Assembly: GCF_000711695.1 (NCBI RefSeq)
Contig: NW_013547003.1
Coordinates: 147,479 to 211,478, forward strand
Reading direction: 5' to 3'
DNA: 64,000 nt
DNA from: Tilletiaria anomala UBC 951
Taxonomy: Eukaryota; Basidiomycota; Exobasidiomycetes; Georgefischeriales; Tilletiariaceae
The notes beneath the pieces are model-generated. The model was given only the letters and a program-made list of their open reading frames with translations. It made no database searches and was not told the DNA's origin. The translations under genes were made by a program, and so were the position numbers. This document shows positions 27,570 through 38,984 of this stretch, in pieces; the first letter of the stretch is position 1, and every line of letters starts with the position of its first letter.

Positions 27570-28680
27570 TAGAGCCACGGTCGACTGCGATTCATGTGCC
27601 CGCCTCAGGGAGCGTCCAAATCGCCGTCACTAGCGACAGCGTTTCTACATAGCCTCCTGCAGCCGGTTGGCCACATCGCCTTCTCCTACCCCAGCAACAG
27701 CGTCAATGAGCGAACTGGCGACGAAGCCCTGTTCTGTTCTATGACGACATTCTTCAAGTACTCGGTCTCCTGGAGGACGCGGAAGCCATGCTGGATCTCA
27801 AGTCGTCCACCTTGTGAGGCTCGAATGACGTTCCCATGCTAGGCGTGCTTTGGTTGGTAGGTGAGCTTCGCCCGACCGATGAACGCATTGCCGATTTTCT
27901 CATGCCGTTCACCCCAAGGGCGCTGGGCAACCTGTGCTCTGCCGCTGCGATGGCGCAACAACTGCCAAAGTTTATACCCAACTGAGGTTGTCTGCTCGCA
28001 TCTTTGGACCATCACATCTGACGGGGCAAAGGCGCGCAATGGAATGATGATCTGCGGTTACAGTGGGAGGCAGTGTGGGCGGCTGTTGCCCGGCCCTCTT
28101 TGATTCACTTCCACACGCCCGCCAAGCAGCTAGTCGTACGCACCTACGTATCGCTCGTCGGATGAGACGGATCACGGTTCGCCCGCCTGGACGGCGCCGA
28201 GTATCCTCTGGCCTTGGTCTCAGGCAAATGGGAAGGCGCCCAGCCCACTTATAACGCAGTACGGCGCGAAGCTGTCGCGTTCAAGGTGGTCGAACACGTG
28301 CAGCCTTTCACCAAGGGCGAGCAACCACCCACTACGAGACCGGCAGTGCAGCCGTGCAGGGTCTGCTTCCTCATGGCAACGGTCATCTCACAGCAATCGC
28401 GGTAGCGCTCTCCAAGCTTGGCGTTAAAAATCACCAGAGCTTTCCCCTCCCCAGCGTCAACAATGCAGCAATCGCTGACATGACTTCAAAAATGTCGCCT
28501 GCAACATCGCAACGGTCGCACCTAGGGCGACCGCATGCCTTTTTCCCTCAGGCAGGCACGTGTCCGTCGCGCAGCAGGGTCGCTGGCATGTTCATATTCG
28601 ATCGGCAGCAGCAGCTCGTGTGCTTCCCTGCCGGGGCGAAGGTTATGGAGACAAGCTGGCGGGCAAGGCCGCTGGAATAG
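27570..28680 (+). pseudogene. Relic of a Ty3/gypsy-type retroelement (reverse transcriptase - RNase H)
   Basis: From about 27585 the frame reads GRLRFMCPPQGASKSPSL, resembling the RT 'PFG..NAP' block. After one frame change, FYDDILQVLGLLEDAEAMLD at 27737 matches the YxDD catalytic block and following helix. The same frame then runs to about 28404 through LRPTDERIADFL, AQQLPKFIPN, GAQWNDDLRLQWEAV and YPLALVSGKWEGAQPTY, which correspond to the RT thumb/connection and the RNase H start of Ty3/gypsy polymerases. That frame is interrupted by four stops, all TGA, with no further indel. Protease and integrase were not confidently recognised and no LTRs were identified. The element is dead. Confidence 0.7.
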
Positions 28681-29647
28681 AATCTGCTTCGCGCGGAGGG
28701 TCCCTTCTTCATTGCCAAGCAGGTGCGCGACACCGGGCACGCTCTGGCCGATGGGCACGGGATTATTTCCTCGGATTACACGCACTCCCGCTGCCTACAG
28801 CCTGTTACCTAGCAATATTCCGATTTGGGGTATTGTTGTGAAGGTAGAAAATGAACACATGGCCATGCATTCAGCCCTGCCGTGCCATCGGCCACACCAT
28901 CGGCACACCCACCAGCTTCTCACTCTTGCCCCGTATCGCGCATGCTCGACTATGCTATATGCACCTGTATGCTCCTCAGACTTTTATGAATCTAGCCAAA
29001 GTCCTTACCTTTTCGGGGGCCTCGGCACATCTTGGGATTGTACTGTGAGCGCCAAAGGTCGCAACAAATCTCCACTGGAGGCAGTGTTGTCCTATGCATA
29101 GGGTTCATGGAGTGCGCTTTGCCTCCATTGATCTCGCTCCTGTATCCTGACGCTTCTGCAGACTTTGGCTTAACATATCCTTCAGCACTTTCTGCACTTG
29201 CCCGATGTTAAGCCTTCAAAGGAGAATCAAAAACGTCTCGACTTGAAGTACGCGTGCCGGAAACATAGTACATGCCAATGCCATCGTTCAAGGGGGCACC
29301 TCTTCAGACTTGTCTCCTTCCTTCATCTTAGCCGCCTTGCAAAATCTTGGGCAACTGGTTTTGCCGCTACAAATCACTACAGTCCTAACACCCTTTTCGG
29401 CGGTCTGGGTGGGCTACCCCATTTTTTTCGCCCACTACGGAGCGCCCTGCACCTTTCAGTGTCAAGCTCGGCTTGAGCACGTCAGAGCGTGGTATGCCTG
29501 GAAGCAAGATTGCGTGAGACACTTTTGGCGGCTGTGTCGCCCGAGGTCCTCATCAGCCCATGTTCAGCGAATAGCTTCCCTTCCTTTGCGTGGAATGCCA
29601 CCTCTCATCAAACCCCACGCCAGTTCAGCGTAACCTACTTCACTCGC
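28681..29647. other. Degenerate sequence downstream of the retroelement relic
   Basis: Overlapping short frames on both strands without a convincing domain. It may contain decayed 3' parts of the retroelement (integrase/LTR) and the 3' flank of the hydrolase gene. Nothing specific could be supported. Confidence 0.4.
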
Positions 29648-32221
29648 TCAGAGCTGGACGAAACCCTGCAGATCCGCAAGGATGCTCTTCCTGTACCTCG
29701 TGAAACTCTGGCCCATACCGAGGAAGCACGCTGCGAGCGCTTCAACGTGGCCCAGCTCCCTGTATGCGCGAAGCTTGATGTGCTCGACGCCGACGCCAAC
29801 CAGCAGCGTCTTGAGCAGCGTCGACTGCTCGATAGGTACCACTGCATCGCGGCCGCCATGGATACTTGACGATGACAAGCATAAAGGTGAGAAGAGTAAC
29901 AAGGAGGCAGAGTGAGCTTTGCCTCGGCGCGGTACGGTGCGAACGGGAAATGAACGACTCACAGCAAGAACTTGGGCGGCAGCAGGCCAATGTCGAGAAT
30001 ATGCTTGGCGGCATACAGCAGATGCGCAGGACTATGCAGTAGACAGCTCGTGTGCCCAGGACCCATAGCACGTCGGAGCACGCTGAGGTGCTCGACGCCG
30101 CGTTCACTCTCGCTGCGGAAGCCTTTGATGACGTCCGAGATTCCAGCAAGCAGAATCACACCCGCAACAGGCGGCACGGGGATGTGTGCACCGTAGATCG
30201 AGACCTGCCGCAAACCCTGACCGATCGCTGCTTCCGCTTCCGAGAGTGTCTGCGGAGGGAGACCAGTTTTTCCGTACATAAGACTGCCGGCGTGATTGTT
30301 CAGTTGCGCCGCAGCAGCCAGTGCCGCTGTCGAGTTCCGGTGATTGCGCAGACGCTGCTCCTGCTGACTGCCGCACCGCGGATAGGTGCGCTTCGGCTCC
30401 GAGCTCATCGCAGCGCCAGTGATGTTGTCCGCAGGAAAAGGGAGAGTGGACACACCTGCTGGCTTCTCCTTCCCAGTCGAGACCATTCCAGGAGGCAAAA
30501 TGCTAGAACTTCCCTCTTGTTCCGTCAAAAGTCCACCGTCCCTCGCCGTTGCGCTGTTCGGCTCGAACAGATCCTCATCGACCCAGCTGTTACTGTGCTC
30601 GCTCCCTTGTCGTGCAGCTGTATGCCTCCGCGGCTGCTTGTGCTGTGCTGCCTGCTCTTCTTGCTGTTTCTGACGTGCAAGCTCCGCCTCGTGGCGTGCG
30701 AGCGAGCTCTGGCTGAGCGGCTCGCCTCCTGCTCCTGCTCCTTTCTGTGCTCTGTCACCACGCACCTTGGCGCCCTCTTCGGGGGGGGAGAGTCGCGCAT
30801 CTGTGTCGTCGTCCTCTTCAGGGCGGTTGCCGTCCTGCCCGTTTTCGCCGTAGTCGTTGCGACGCGCCGCATACAGCCTGGCTGCTTCCTCTTCTTGCTG
30901 CTGCTCGCGCTCCCATGCATCATCGAGGAACTTTTCCCGGCTCAGCACGACGGCTTGCTGTGTGATGAGCAGAAGCGCGAGATGCGCGCTGAGCCCATGG
31001 CCCATGAGGTGGATCCGATGCCTGTCGCCGCCGTAGTGAGCGATGTGCTCGTCGACCCAGTGCAGAACGATGCGCAGATCGATGACGGAGGCCTTGATGC
31101 GCGAGGCAGGGAAGTACGTCAACTCAGGCACGACAACGCAGTAACCCATCCGCCGCAGACGTAGCGCGAGCTGCATGTACGTCTTGCGTTTTGACGTCCA
31201 ACTCAGAGGCGGGATCAGGGATGGCAACAGAACTATGACCGCTGCTGCTGCTGGGCCAGCACCTGAGTTGGGGTCATGTGGCTCTTGCCCATTCAGTCGC
31301 TTCTGGGAACCAAGTGGAGCAGAAGGCGGCTCGTTGAATTGCATGGTTGAATGCTTGCGCATCCTCGCGTTCCCGGCGGTGCCTTGTCCATGCAACGGTG
31401 CCGACGTGGACGAGGCGGCATACGAGTGTGCCGTCGCGCTGGGCTCAAATTCATGCGCTGCCGCGAGGCTTGGCTTAGCGGGTGGGATGTATACGTCAAG
31501 GCGCTTGCCTGGGGAAGGAGAGCCGTACAGGATGTTCTCCTTGACGATGCCGCCGCCGCCCTGCGATCCGAGGACCATGACTCGACGATAGGACCAATCG
31601 AAGATGGCAGGGAGCGCGACACGCAATAGCGTCGATGCGTATTGCAGGGCTGCCCAATTTATCTTGAGGCAGCGCAGCGGCGAGTATGGCAGAAAGGGGA
31701 GATAGTGCGTGCTGCTGCTCCCGTTGCCATTGCTGCTGCTGCCCGACGCTGGCGAATCTCCAGATGCTCCGCTTTCGTTCGACAAAGAGGAGGTTGCGTT
31801 CGCTAGCAGCGATGAAGGCGACGGCGCGGGCGGCGGGTCAGACTGCGCCAGGACAAGATAAGACAGCCAGGCGATGCTGTACATCAGCGTTACCGTAAGT
31901 AGCAGGAAGATCGGCACGGTGCTGCAAGGCGAGTGAGGCGGGTCAACTTTCTGTCAACTATCATGAAAGAGAGAGAGAGACTCACAACATTCCGACGATG
32001 GGAACGATGCACAGCATACCCAGCACTGGCCAAGCTGGGACGCCGCATACGATGATGGGGATCAAAAAAGCGCGGAGGAACAGCGAGACGAAGGATGATA
32101 TGGTGAATCTGCTGGCCAATCTGCGGGCATTGAGGCTGCTAGCAGTCGACGTAGGTTGCTTGCGCATGATGGAACTGTGGATTTCGTCGTGGCCTTGGTC
32201 GGAGTCGTGCTTTCCTTTCAT
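29648..32221 (-). CDS. Membrane-anchored alpha/beta-hydrolase-like protein lacking the usual Ser nucleophile
   Basis: Exons 32221-31986, 31921-29963 and 29864-29648 give 803 residues. Two or more hydrophobic segments lie at about residues 48-104. The hydrolase core includes KRLDVYIPP, AAVIVLLPSLIPPLSW, MGYCVVVPELTYFPASRI, a nucleophile elbow LMGHGLSAHLAL at about 384-395, a loop VILLAGISDV, and after the last intron IHGGRDAVVP (acid) and ELGH (base). The layout resembles isoprenylcysteine methylesterase-like or BD-FAE esterases, but the elbow has Gly388 where Ser is expected, and the HGG oxyanion motif is not visible. A charged Gln/Glu/Arg-rich insertion of about 230 residues splits the domain. 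The start is the ATG before the first hydrophobic segment. It may be a non-catalytic relative or use other chemistry. Confidence 0.75.
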
Positions 32222-32899
32222 TCTGAGGTGCGAGTTCGAGATGCAGAGCTGGCGGAGGGGGCAGGCCCATTCGGCTCCAAGTAAGTGGATCGGGCCCTGT
32301 TCTTTCGTGCGTGCGTTTGTGCGGTCGTAATCCGTTCTTCGTCTAGTACTTGACCATCGTGCATAGCCAACGCTGCGAGGCTTGGCTCCGTCTATCGTGG
32401 ACCTATAGCCTTCCCTCCGTCCAAGCTGGTGGTGAGATGGTGTTGCTCTCTGCGAACGTGTGAAACGAAAGGTGTTGGTCAGTTGGCGTCCCCTCTCCCC
32501 TGCATGTGTGTGATTACTGGGGTTGTGTGCTGTGGTGCTGCCTTGCTGCACTGTGCTGCGTGCGCGATTCGTGTTGATTGCGCGCCGAGCGTGAAAGGAG
32601 CGCGTGGGGGTGTGTGCCCAGAATACGGTGCTATAACCCTAAGAGGATACAACCCTAAAGTGTGACTGGCCCATTTGATTCTGGCTTCTGAAGGCTTCAG
32701 ACTCAACCCAACTGCTGTTGGCCCGAGAAGTCGAGCGCATCTCTACCACCCCATCCAAAGCAAGCCTGCGCGAGAATTGCGACCCCCAAGCTGGAGCTGC
32801 AGGCGTTGTCATAGTCGTTGAAGGAGGGTGAGAGGGACACAAAAGGCCGCAGACGTGATCCAAAGGCAACCCTCGCCGGCACCGTCTCTGTCTCCTACG
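32222..32899. promoter_or_regulatory. Divergent promoter region, hydrolase/RGP1
   Basis: 678 bp between two divergent start codons. The open frame on the hydrolase side continues upstream to about 32551 but has no domain. No specific regulatory site was identified. Confidence 0.4.
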
Positions 32900-35800
32900 A
32901 TGGCAACCGCGAATGGCGCTGCGATGCCCTCATCCTCTCCGGGCGCAGGCTCGCCCTCATCATCTGTGTCTACCTCGTCCTCATCCCTTCGTGTCACTGT
33001 CGAACCAGGGCAGTCCAGCTTCTTTGCCGGAGAGTACTTCCACTGCAAGATCACATTCAGCAACGTCGCCACCCCGCCTGCTCGCTCGCACCAGCAGCTG
33101 AGGCAGGAATACGATGATGGAACTTCGACTCCCACTTCAGGGATGACGAGCAGAAGCAGGAGCGGTAGAGGCTCTGGAGCGGGTAAGCTGTACAGAGTCA
33201 TGAGATACAAATGCAAACATAGTTAGAAGTTTACTTAATAAATCCCTTTCAATCTCTCTGCCTCTCTGTGTACCCCGCTCAGCTTCGCCATCTACTTCGT
33301 CCACAACATCGCCTTCGGCATCGGGGACGAGCACGCCGAACAGAAGCACGAGTCGAGGCTCCCAGCATACACGCAAAGCATCGTCGTCTCTACACGTAGC
33401 CAATGCGAACACGAATCGCGCGTTCTCGCATGGAAAGAGCCAATCGCTCTACGATGTACGGCCAGTCGATGCGGACAAAGTAGGCGCGGGAGAGCACGCT
33501 CGGACCCCGGTGCGGCGCGAGCGCAGAGGCCTTGTCGGCAGAGGCCCTAAACCCGCTGAGCTGCGTTCACAGGCTGGAAACGACGAGGAGGATCATGGGA
33601 ACGAGCCTGCATCAAGGGGTACGAAGGGAGCTACGAAGGTCTCGCACGGCAAGTCAGTCTCTGTCGCTGTGGCACAGATCAGCAGCAGTGCTAAGCACGG
33701 CAGCGAGGATGCAAGAGGAAACTTGCATGGGCTAGGGCTTGGATTGCCAGGGCGCAGAGGTAGTGGCGGCTCGGCTGCGGGCTATCCTGCGTCGCGGAAC
33801 GCCTCAGGTGCCTCTGAGGCTGGCAGTAGCGACACAGCGCGGACGCCTTCGTCCTCGTACGCAGTAACAGGCGCAGTAGCGCCCCGAGGGGGCGCGCGCC
33901 CCGGCTCAGCTGCAGCACCGCTGCAAGCGCCAGAAGTTCATGACGGCCAGACGAAACACAACGCTGATGACTCTTTCGACGAAGAGAACGATGGGGTGCA
34001 AAAAGTATCCAAACAGCATCCGCGCGTCTTCAACAACACGGCCGCTAAGGCCAAGTCCCTCGTCTCACGCACTTCTGGGCGCCACCCGCACTCACGCAAG
34101 AAGAGCGTCGTGCAGACGCAGGTGGAGGACCTCACCGAGGCGTTCGCACTCGAAATGGGGCTCGAGGCCACACCCGAGGAGTCCAGTGCAGCAGCTTCGC
34201 CGGCGATATTAGGCGGAAATGGAGGATTGAATGGTATGACAGAGCACAACTACGATTGCAGCAATGCTCCCGGTACATCCTCTACGGAAGATGGGAATGC
34301 AGCCGGCAGCAGGGTCATAGATGTTGGTGATGACTCTTTTGCCTCTGCAACGAGCAAGGCAGGCGGTCCAGGGGGCGTTGCTTCAGGGTTTTATGGTATC
34401 GGCAGGAACGACACGATGGAGTCGGTCGTACGTGAAGACCTCTCGGAGCGCCTGGCTTCGAGCGACAAGCGCACAGGCCCTGTTGTGGGAAGAAGAGGTG
34501 GCCTGGCGTTGGGCTTGGATCGGAGGCTTAGCAATTCATCCAACAGGAGCATGCTCTCGCCTACCAACCTCTCCATCATCTCAACGCACTTCCCCGCCTC
34601 TATGCATCGTTCTGGCTCGGCGGCGGCGGCGGCCGGCTCAGGAGTGGGCGATTCGTCACCGACGATTCCAGCAGCTTCTTCCGCTGCGCCGTCCACCTCG
34701 CCTCTCTTCCCGGCACCAGCACACGCAAATGTCGCGCCGGGCTCCGAGGTGCTGCTATGGTCATATGCACAATTCAGCGGGATGTTCTCCATCGACGAGT
34801 CGTTAATCAAGCCGTTCGACTTTGAGCTTGTCAAGTACCGCATCGCGCAAGGTACTTTTGTTTCTGCTTCCTCTGCCTCCTCCGGCGGACGCGGCGCTTC
34901 GAGCGGTATCGTGGGTCCTGGCGGGCGCAGCGAGCTACAGCTGCAGCGCCAGACCCCATCGGAACGCGGCGGCGCTGCGAGCTCACGTGGGCGGACGATT
35001 GGCGGCGGCGAGCTGCTCAGCATTGGGCAGGAGGATGTCGAGGCAGAGCTGCGCATGGGCGATGATACAGGCTCTGCCGGCGGCATCGGTGGCGAGAGTG
35101 GCGCCGGGGGGCCCGAAGAGACGGCCGCGGCGATGCGCCGCGCGATCAGCGGTCAAGGCATGGGCAAGAGCTTTGAGGCGGACGGATGGACCGCGTACCT
35201 GCGCAACAGGCTCACGCTCGGCAGCGGCGGCGCTGCGGCTAGCGACAACGGCATGATCGGCGGCGCCAGCGGTGGGAGCGGAGGAGCAGGGGGAGGAGGG
35301 ATGGTAGCGGGACTGCTGAGAAGAGGGCATAAGCACAAGCGCACCGGAAGCACGCTCGTTGATACGAGTCAAAAGGCCCTGCTTGCCAAAGGGATACCCA
35401 CGTTCAGTACACCACCCAGCATCCTCTGCGTCGACCTGGCACTTGAGCCTGGTCAGAGTCGATCTTGTGAGTTTTGTGAGGTGGTCACGGAGCTCTCCTT
35501 GTTGCAACCCGCACCCGGCTCTGAATTTGCACACTATGATTATGCCCCTCAACCACGTTGCAGATCACTTCCGCCTGCCTCTCCCCCCAGACCTGCCGCC
35601 ATCATACCTGGGTAAAGCGATTTCCTTCACTTATACACTGGCGATCGGCACGAATCGCCTGGATCTCTCCAACGCAACCGTGCGCAGCAGCAGCAGAAAG
35701 TCGGCGCAGAAGAGCAGACTTATCCAGATCCCTATCCGCATCTACAATCACGTTGCCGTAAGCGGCGCGCGGCCGTTCTGGGACTTGCTCAACCCGATCG

Positions 35801-37067
35801 TCTGGGTGCGAGACGGGGCAGTGATCAGCCCTGCTGATGATGAAGCCGAGGGTGAGGATGCCGAGGATGCTCTGGATGCCGCTGCGCCGCCTCCGCCACT
35901 GCCATTGCCCGAGCACGTGACGGCAGCGGAAGGAGCGCAAGAGCTCGCCAATCTCAAAAAGAAACGCGACGAATCCTCGCACGTAAACCTCGTTTCCTAC
36001 GCCAAAGAGCTGCTCGCGTCGTGTGCGACGCCAACTGGGTCCTCCTTCGATGCCAGCTCGGCGCTCACCGACTCGGCACTGCAGCCGGGCGAAACGTCAA
36101 CAATTGTGACAGCCACGCTACCTGCCCCGCACTTGTCCGCACGCTCGCTAGGGAAAGCGCTCATGCGCCGACGTAGCTCCGTCGTGAGTGCTGCGAGCAG
36201 AGCCGGCGCAGAGGAGGACACAATCGACACTTGCATGGAAGCAGTCGAGGTGCTCAGTCGGACGTCCTCCAAAGGTGAGAGGGTGTCTGATCAAGGCGTC
36301 TATCCTGCTTCGGTGCTAATAGAATGCCATTTGTCCTTTGCCCAGTCTCCTACGATATTGCGAAAGACGGACAGATCGCAGCTGTTCTGACGCTCGTCAA
36401 GTCGAAGTTGCGTCTCGGTGATACCGTCTCAGGGGTGATCACCATCAATCAGAAGACAGCTTATGCGCGCATCATCCGTGTCGCCGTCCACCTCGAGTCG
36501 CACGAGGAGATTCAATCGGACATCGCGACGCTTCCGTCGACGCGCAGCCAGAAGCTGACGAAACGCGCCGTTGCCAGTCACCACGATAGCACGCTCGATG
36601 CCGGTCAAGTTTCCTTTGCGCTGCCCATCCCAAGCGGCGCAACGCCCGATTTCACGACGAGCGGCGTAAAGCTTTTGTGGACCATCCGCCTTTCCCTTCT
36701 TACGCTCACCAGCGTCAAGCCTCCAGCATCGCCAAAGTCGTCCAGTAGAAGCAACATATATAATGGCGGTCCGCACGCACCCATACCTCCACCAGCCCCA
36801 TCAGCGTCAAAGCGGGCGCTGCCCCCGCCGCATCTCGTCCCAGGCACGCCAGATGGATTCGCTCTGTACCACCAGTCGCTGCGCGCGCTGCCTTCACTGT
36901 GCGGGCCTTTACCAAGCTTTACGCCGGACGAGTCGCACCGCAGCTTCCTCAAGCGGAACGGCTATGGCGTTGAGGCGAAGCTCGAGATTGTCGAGTGCTC
37001 TGTGCCGCTCGTGGTTCTTCCCAACAGCACCCGGTTCAAGACGGCCTCCGTGCGGTTTGCCGCCTAG
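32900..37067 (+). CDS. RGP1: Rgp1, subunit of the Ric1-Rgp1 exchange factor
   Basis: Ric1-Rgp1 is the guanine-nucleotide exchange factor for Ypt6/Rab6 at the Golgi. Exons 32900-33182, 33283-35466, 35564-36274 and 36346-37067 give 1299 residues. The family N-terminus is LRVTVEPGQSSFFAGEYFHC, followed in exon 2 by QSLYDVRP. The arrestin-like halves resume with VLLWSYAQFSGMFSIDESLI, LPLPPDLPPSYLGKAISFTY, IQIPIRIYNHV, then VSYDIAKDGQIAAVLTLVKS, RLGDTVSGVI and VAVHLESHEEI. The protein is longer than usual because of a Ser/Gly/Ala-rich insert in exon 2 covering roughly residues 100-600 and a second Gly-rich stretch at about 650-800. All joins keep frame. Confidence 0.9.
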
Positions 37068-37155
37068 GACTCTGACATTTATGCACCCTGGCGATGTACT
37101 AAAATGCTGGTCGATGTGGTAATGGATATATTTGCTTGCACGAAATTCAGTACTG

Positions 37156-38402
37156 TCATCGCTTCATCTGTTCGCGTTGCCGTTTCTTAAAACGATCCAT
37201 CACCAACTGATCCGTCGCCATTTCTTTCCTGTCTCGCTGTTGTTGTGCTGGTATCGCTTCGCCAGCTGCTTCAAGCCTTGCATTGCGTAGAGCGGTTGCA
37301 TCTGACGCGACAATCGCTCTTGAGCGCATGACTGAGCAAATATAAAGGGAAGGAATGAGATAAGTCACAAACACGAGCAGGACACCCATGGCCGAACTGA
37401 AGAGAGTGCAGAATACGCACACCTTGCTGCTGCAAATGGCTCGTCAGCTGCTTGGTTGTCCTTTTTCGCTCTCGTTAAGCCGTGCCGCTGCTCATAGAGC
37501 GTTTTCTTGGCTCGCTCCGTCTCCTCTATATTCTTCAGCTTGGTCTCAATACCAAGATCGTACTCGGGAATGCTAGTCAACATCGCTGCGCTGAGCGTGA
37601 CATTGCCCTCCTCGTTCTCTGTGATGCGGCTCTTCTGCAGATCCTTGTACTGCTCTGCAATCTTGTACAGCTCGTCTTCAGGGTTCAGGATGGCTTTCCG
37701 AACGTCGCTCTCGATCAGCCCGGTCGCAGCAGATTCGGACCCGCCGTGTTGCTCCGCTCTGCGCTTAGCCATCTGCTCTTCGATAAACGCCATCATGTGC
37801 TTGTCCACGTCGATTGTACCAGTTTCTCCCTGGAAGTTGCTTTGCCGCAGCATGCGAGGCTTCTTTCCCTCCGGTCCATCTTCATGGTCCGAATCGTCGT
37901 CGTCGGCACCGTGCCTGCCGCGCATGACGAGTCCGCCCTGCTGCATCTGTTCTGCCCAGACCTCGTCCTGGGTCTTTGGCCCATCCTTCAGTTTCTTCTT
38001 TTTCCGCTTGCGCTCGCCTTCGTTTAACTTTTGCAGTTCTATCCCAGCCACCAGCCGTCTTGTTAATGATCGAAGGGTGAGTAGGTCCGCAACGGAAGTT
38101 CTGGCAGCAGAAAGACAGGGGAAATTTGTCAGGAGCCCGGCAGTGAGCGCGAAGAAGCAGGATGCTCACTCTTGAACCTCCTCCCCTGCGTCTGCCGCCG
38201 CCACCGCTCCAGCAGCAGCATCTGCAGAGTTTCTAGTTTCACCGTCAGCAGGCGAACCTGTTGCTGCTTCCGCTTCTACCTGCAATGACACCTTGCCAGA
38301 GGGGCCTTTGCGATTGCGCCTTTTGAAAAGAGCCTTTGCCGGAATTACCAGGGTGTCGTCGTTGGCGGGCTTGTTCGAAGGTCCTGCTTCGTTGTCAGAC
38401 AT
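37156..38402 (-). CDS. TLS1: Tls1/C9orf78 (Hep59) family spliceosome-associated protein
   Basis: Exons 38402-38170, 38100-37423 and 37318-37156 give 357 residues. Family signatures are FKRRNRKG near the N-terminus, GTIDVDKHMMAFIEEQMAKR, LSAAMLTSIPEYDLGIETKL and the C-terminal ATDQLVMDRFKKRQREQMK. Human C9orf78 and fission-yeast Tls1 bind the Brr2 region of the spliceosome and influence splice-site choice; in fission yeast this supports telomeric silencing. The protein is highly charged and probably nuclear. The family block usually found between the IPE.DLGI motif and the C-terminus is poorly conserved here. Confidence 0.85.
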
Positions 38403-38984
38403 GGTTGCCTGTAGTCGCCCTGCGTATGCGCGTGCTTCCCTTGAACTCTCTCCCGGGAACGAGTCGGATATTGAGCTTCCGCGCGCTAGTTTTACCGTAG
38501 ACGAGCTCCAGCATCACCACGGTGCAGGCCATTCAATTTTCAATTCACCAACTTCGTAAGGCCGCGGGCGGTGGCAGCAAGCGCGCATGCGGCTGGCTGG
38601 CTGGCTAGCTGACCGGGTCCATGACACCTTGCGGGGACTCCCCCTGTCTCCACCCGTCGCGTCTCTCTGCCCACTACCAGGCCCGAGCGCGCTTGAGACG
38701 CGTCCTGCGCTGTTCACGCGTTGCTGACATCTTTCCCACCAGACCAATTAACGCAACGATCTCTTCTTTCACCTTGCAACCTGGTACTATTGAGTGCTCT
38801 GTTGATGGACCTCTCCAAGTAACGCATCCTGCACAGCAACGCCAGGTCCACCGACAAGTAGTAGCTGTCCTTCTGATCGTTGACTGCGAGCGAAAGTGCC
38901 GCCCGGAACGTCGTATCGGATCACCGCTACCTCCACCTTTGAGCCCTTCCGCAACACATCAAGCGACTGCGCTATCCATCCACG
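38403..38984. promoter_or_regulatory. Divergent promoter region, TLS1/RPA1
   Basis: 582 bp separate the divergent start codons. A GGCTG repeat (CGGCTGGCTGGCTGGCTAGC) lies near 38590. No specific factor site was identified. Confidence 0.4.

Noticed and set aside
30052-31164. 370-codon plus-strand frame opposite the hydrolase gene
   Set aside because: The minus-strand frame has splice signals, hydrolase motifs and membrane segments; the plus frame is a shadow of its Gln/Glu/Arg-rich insertion.
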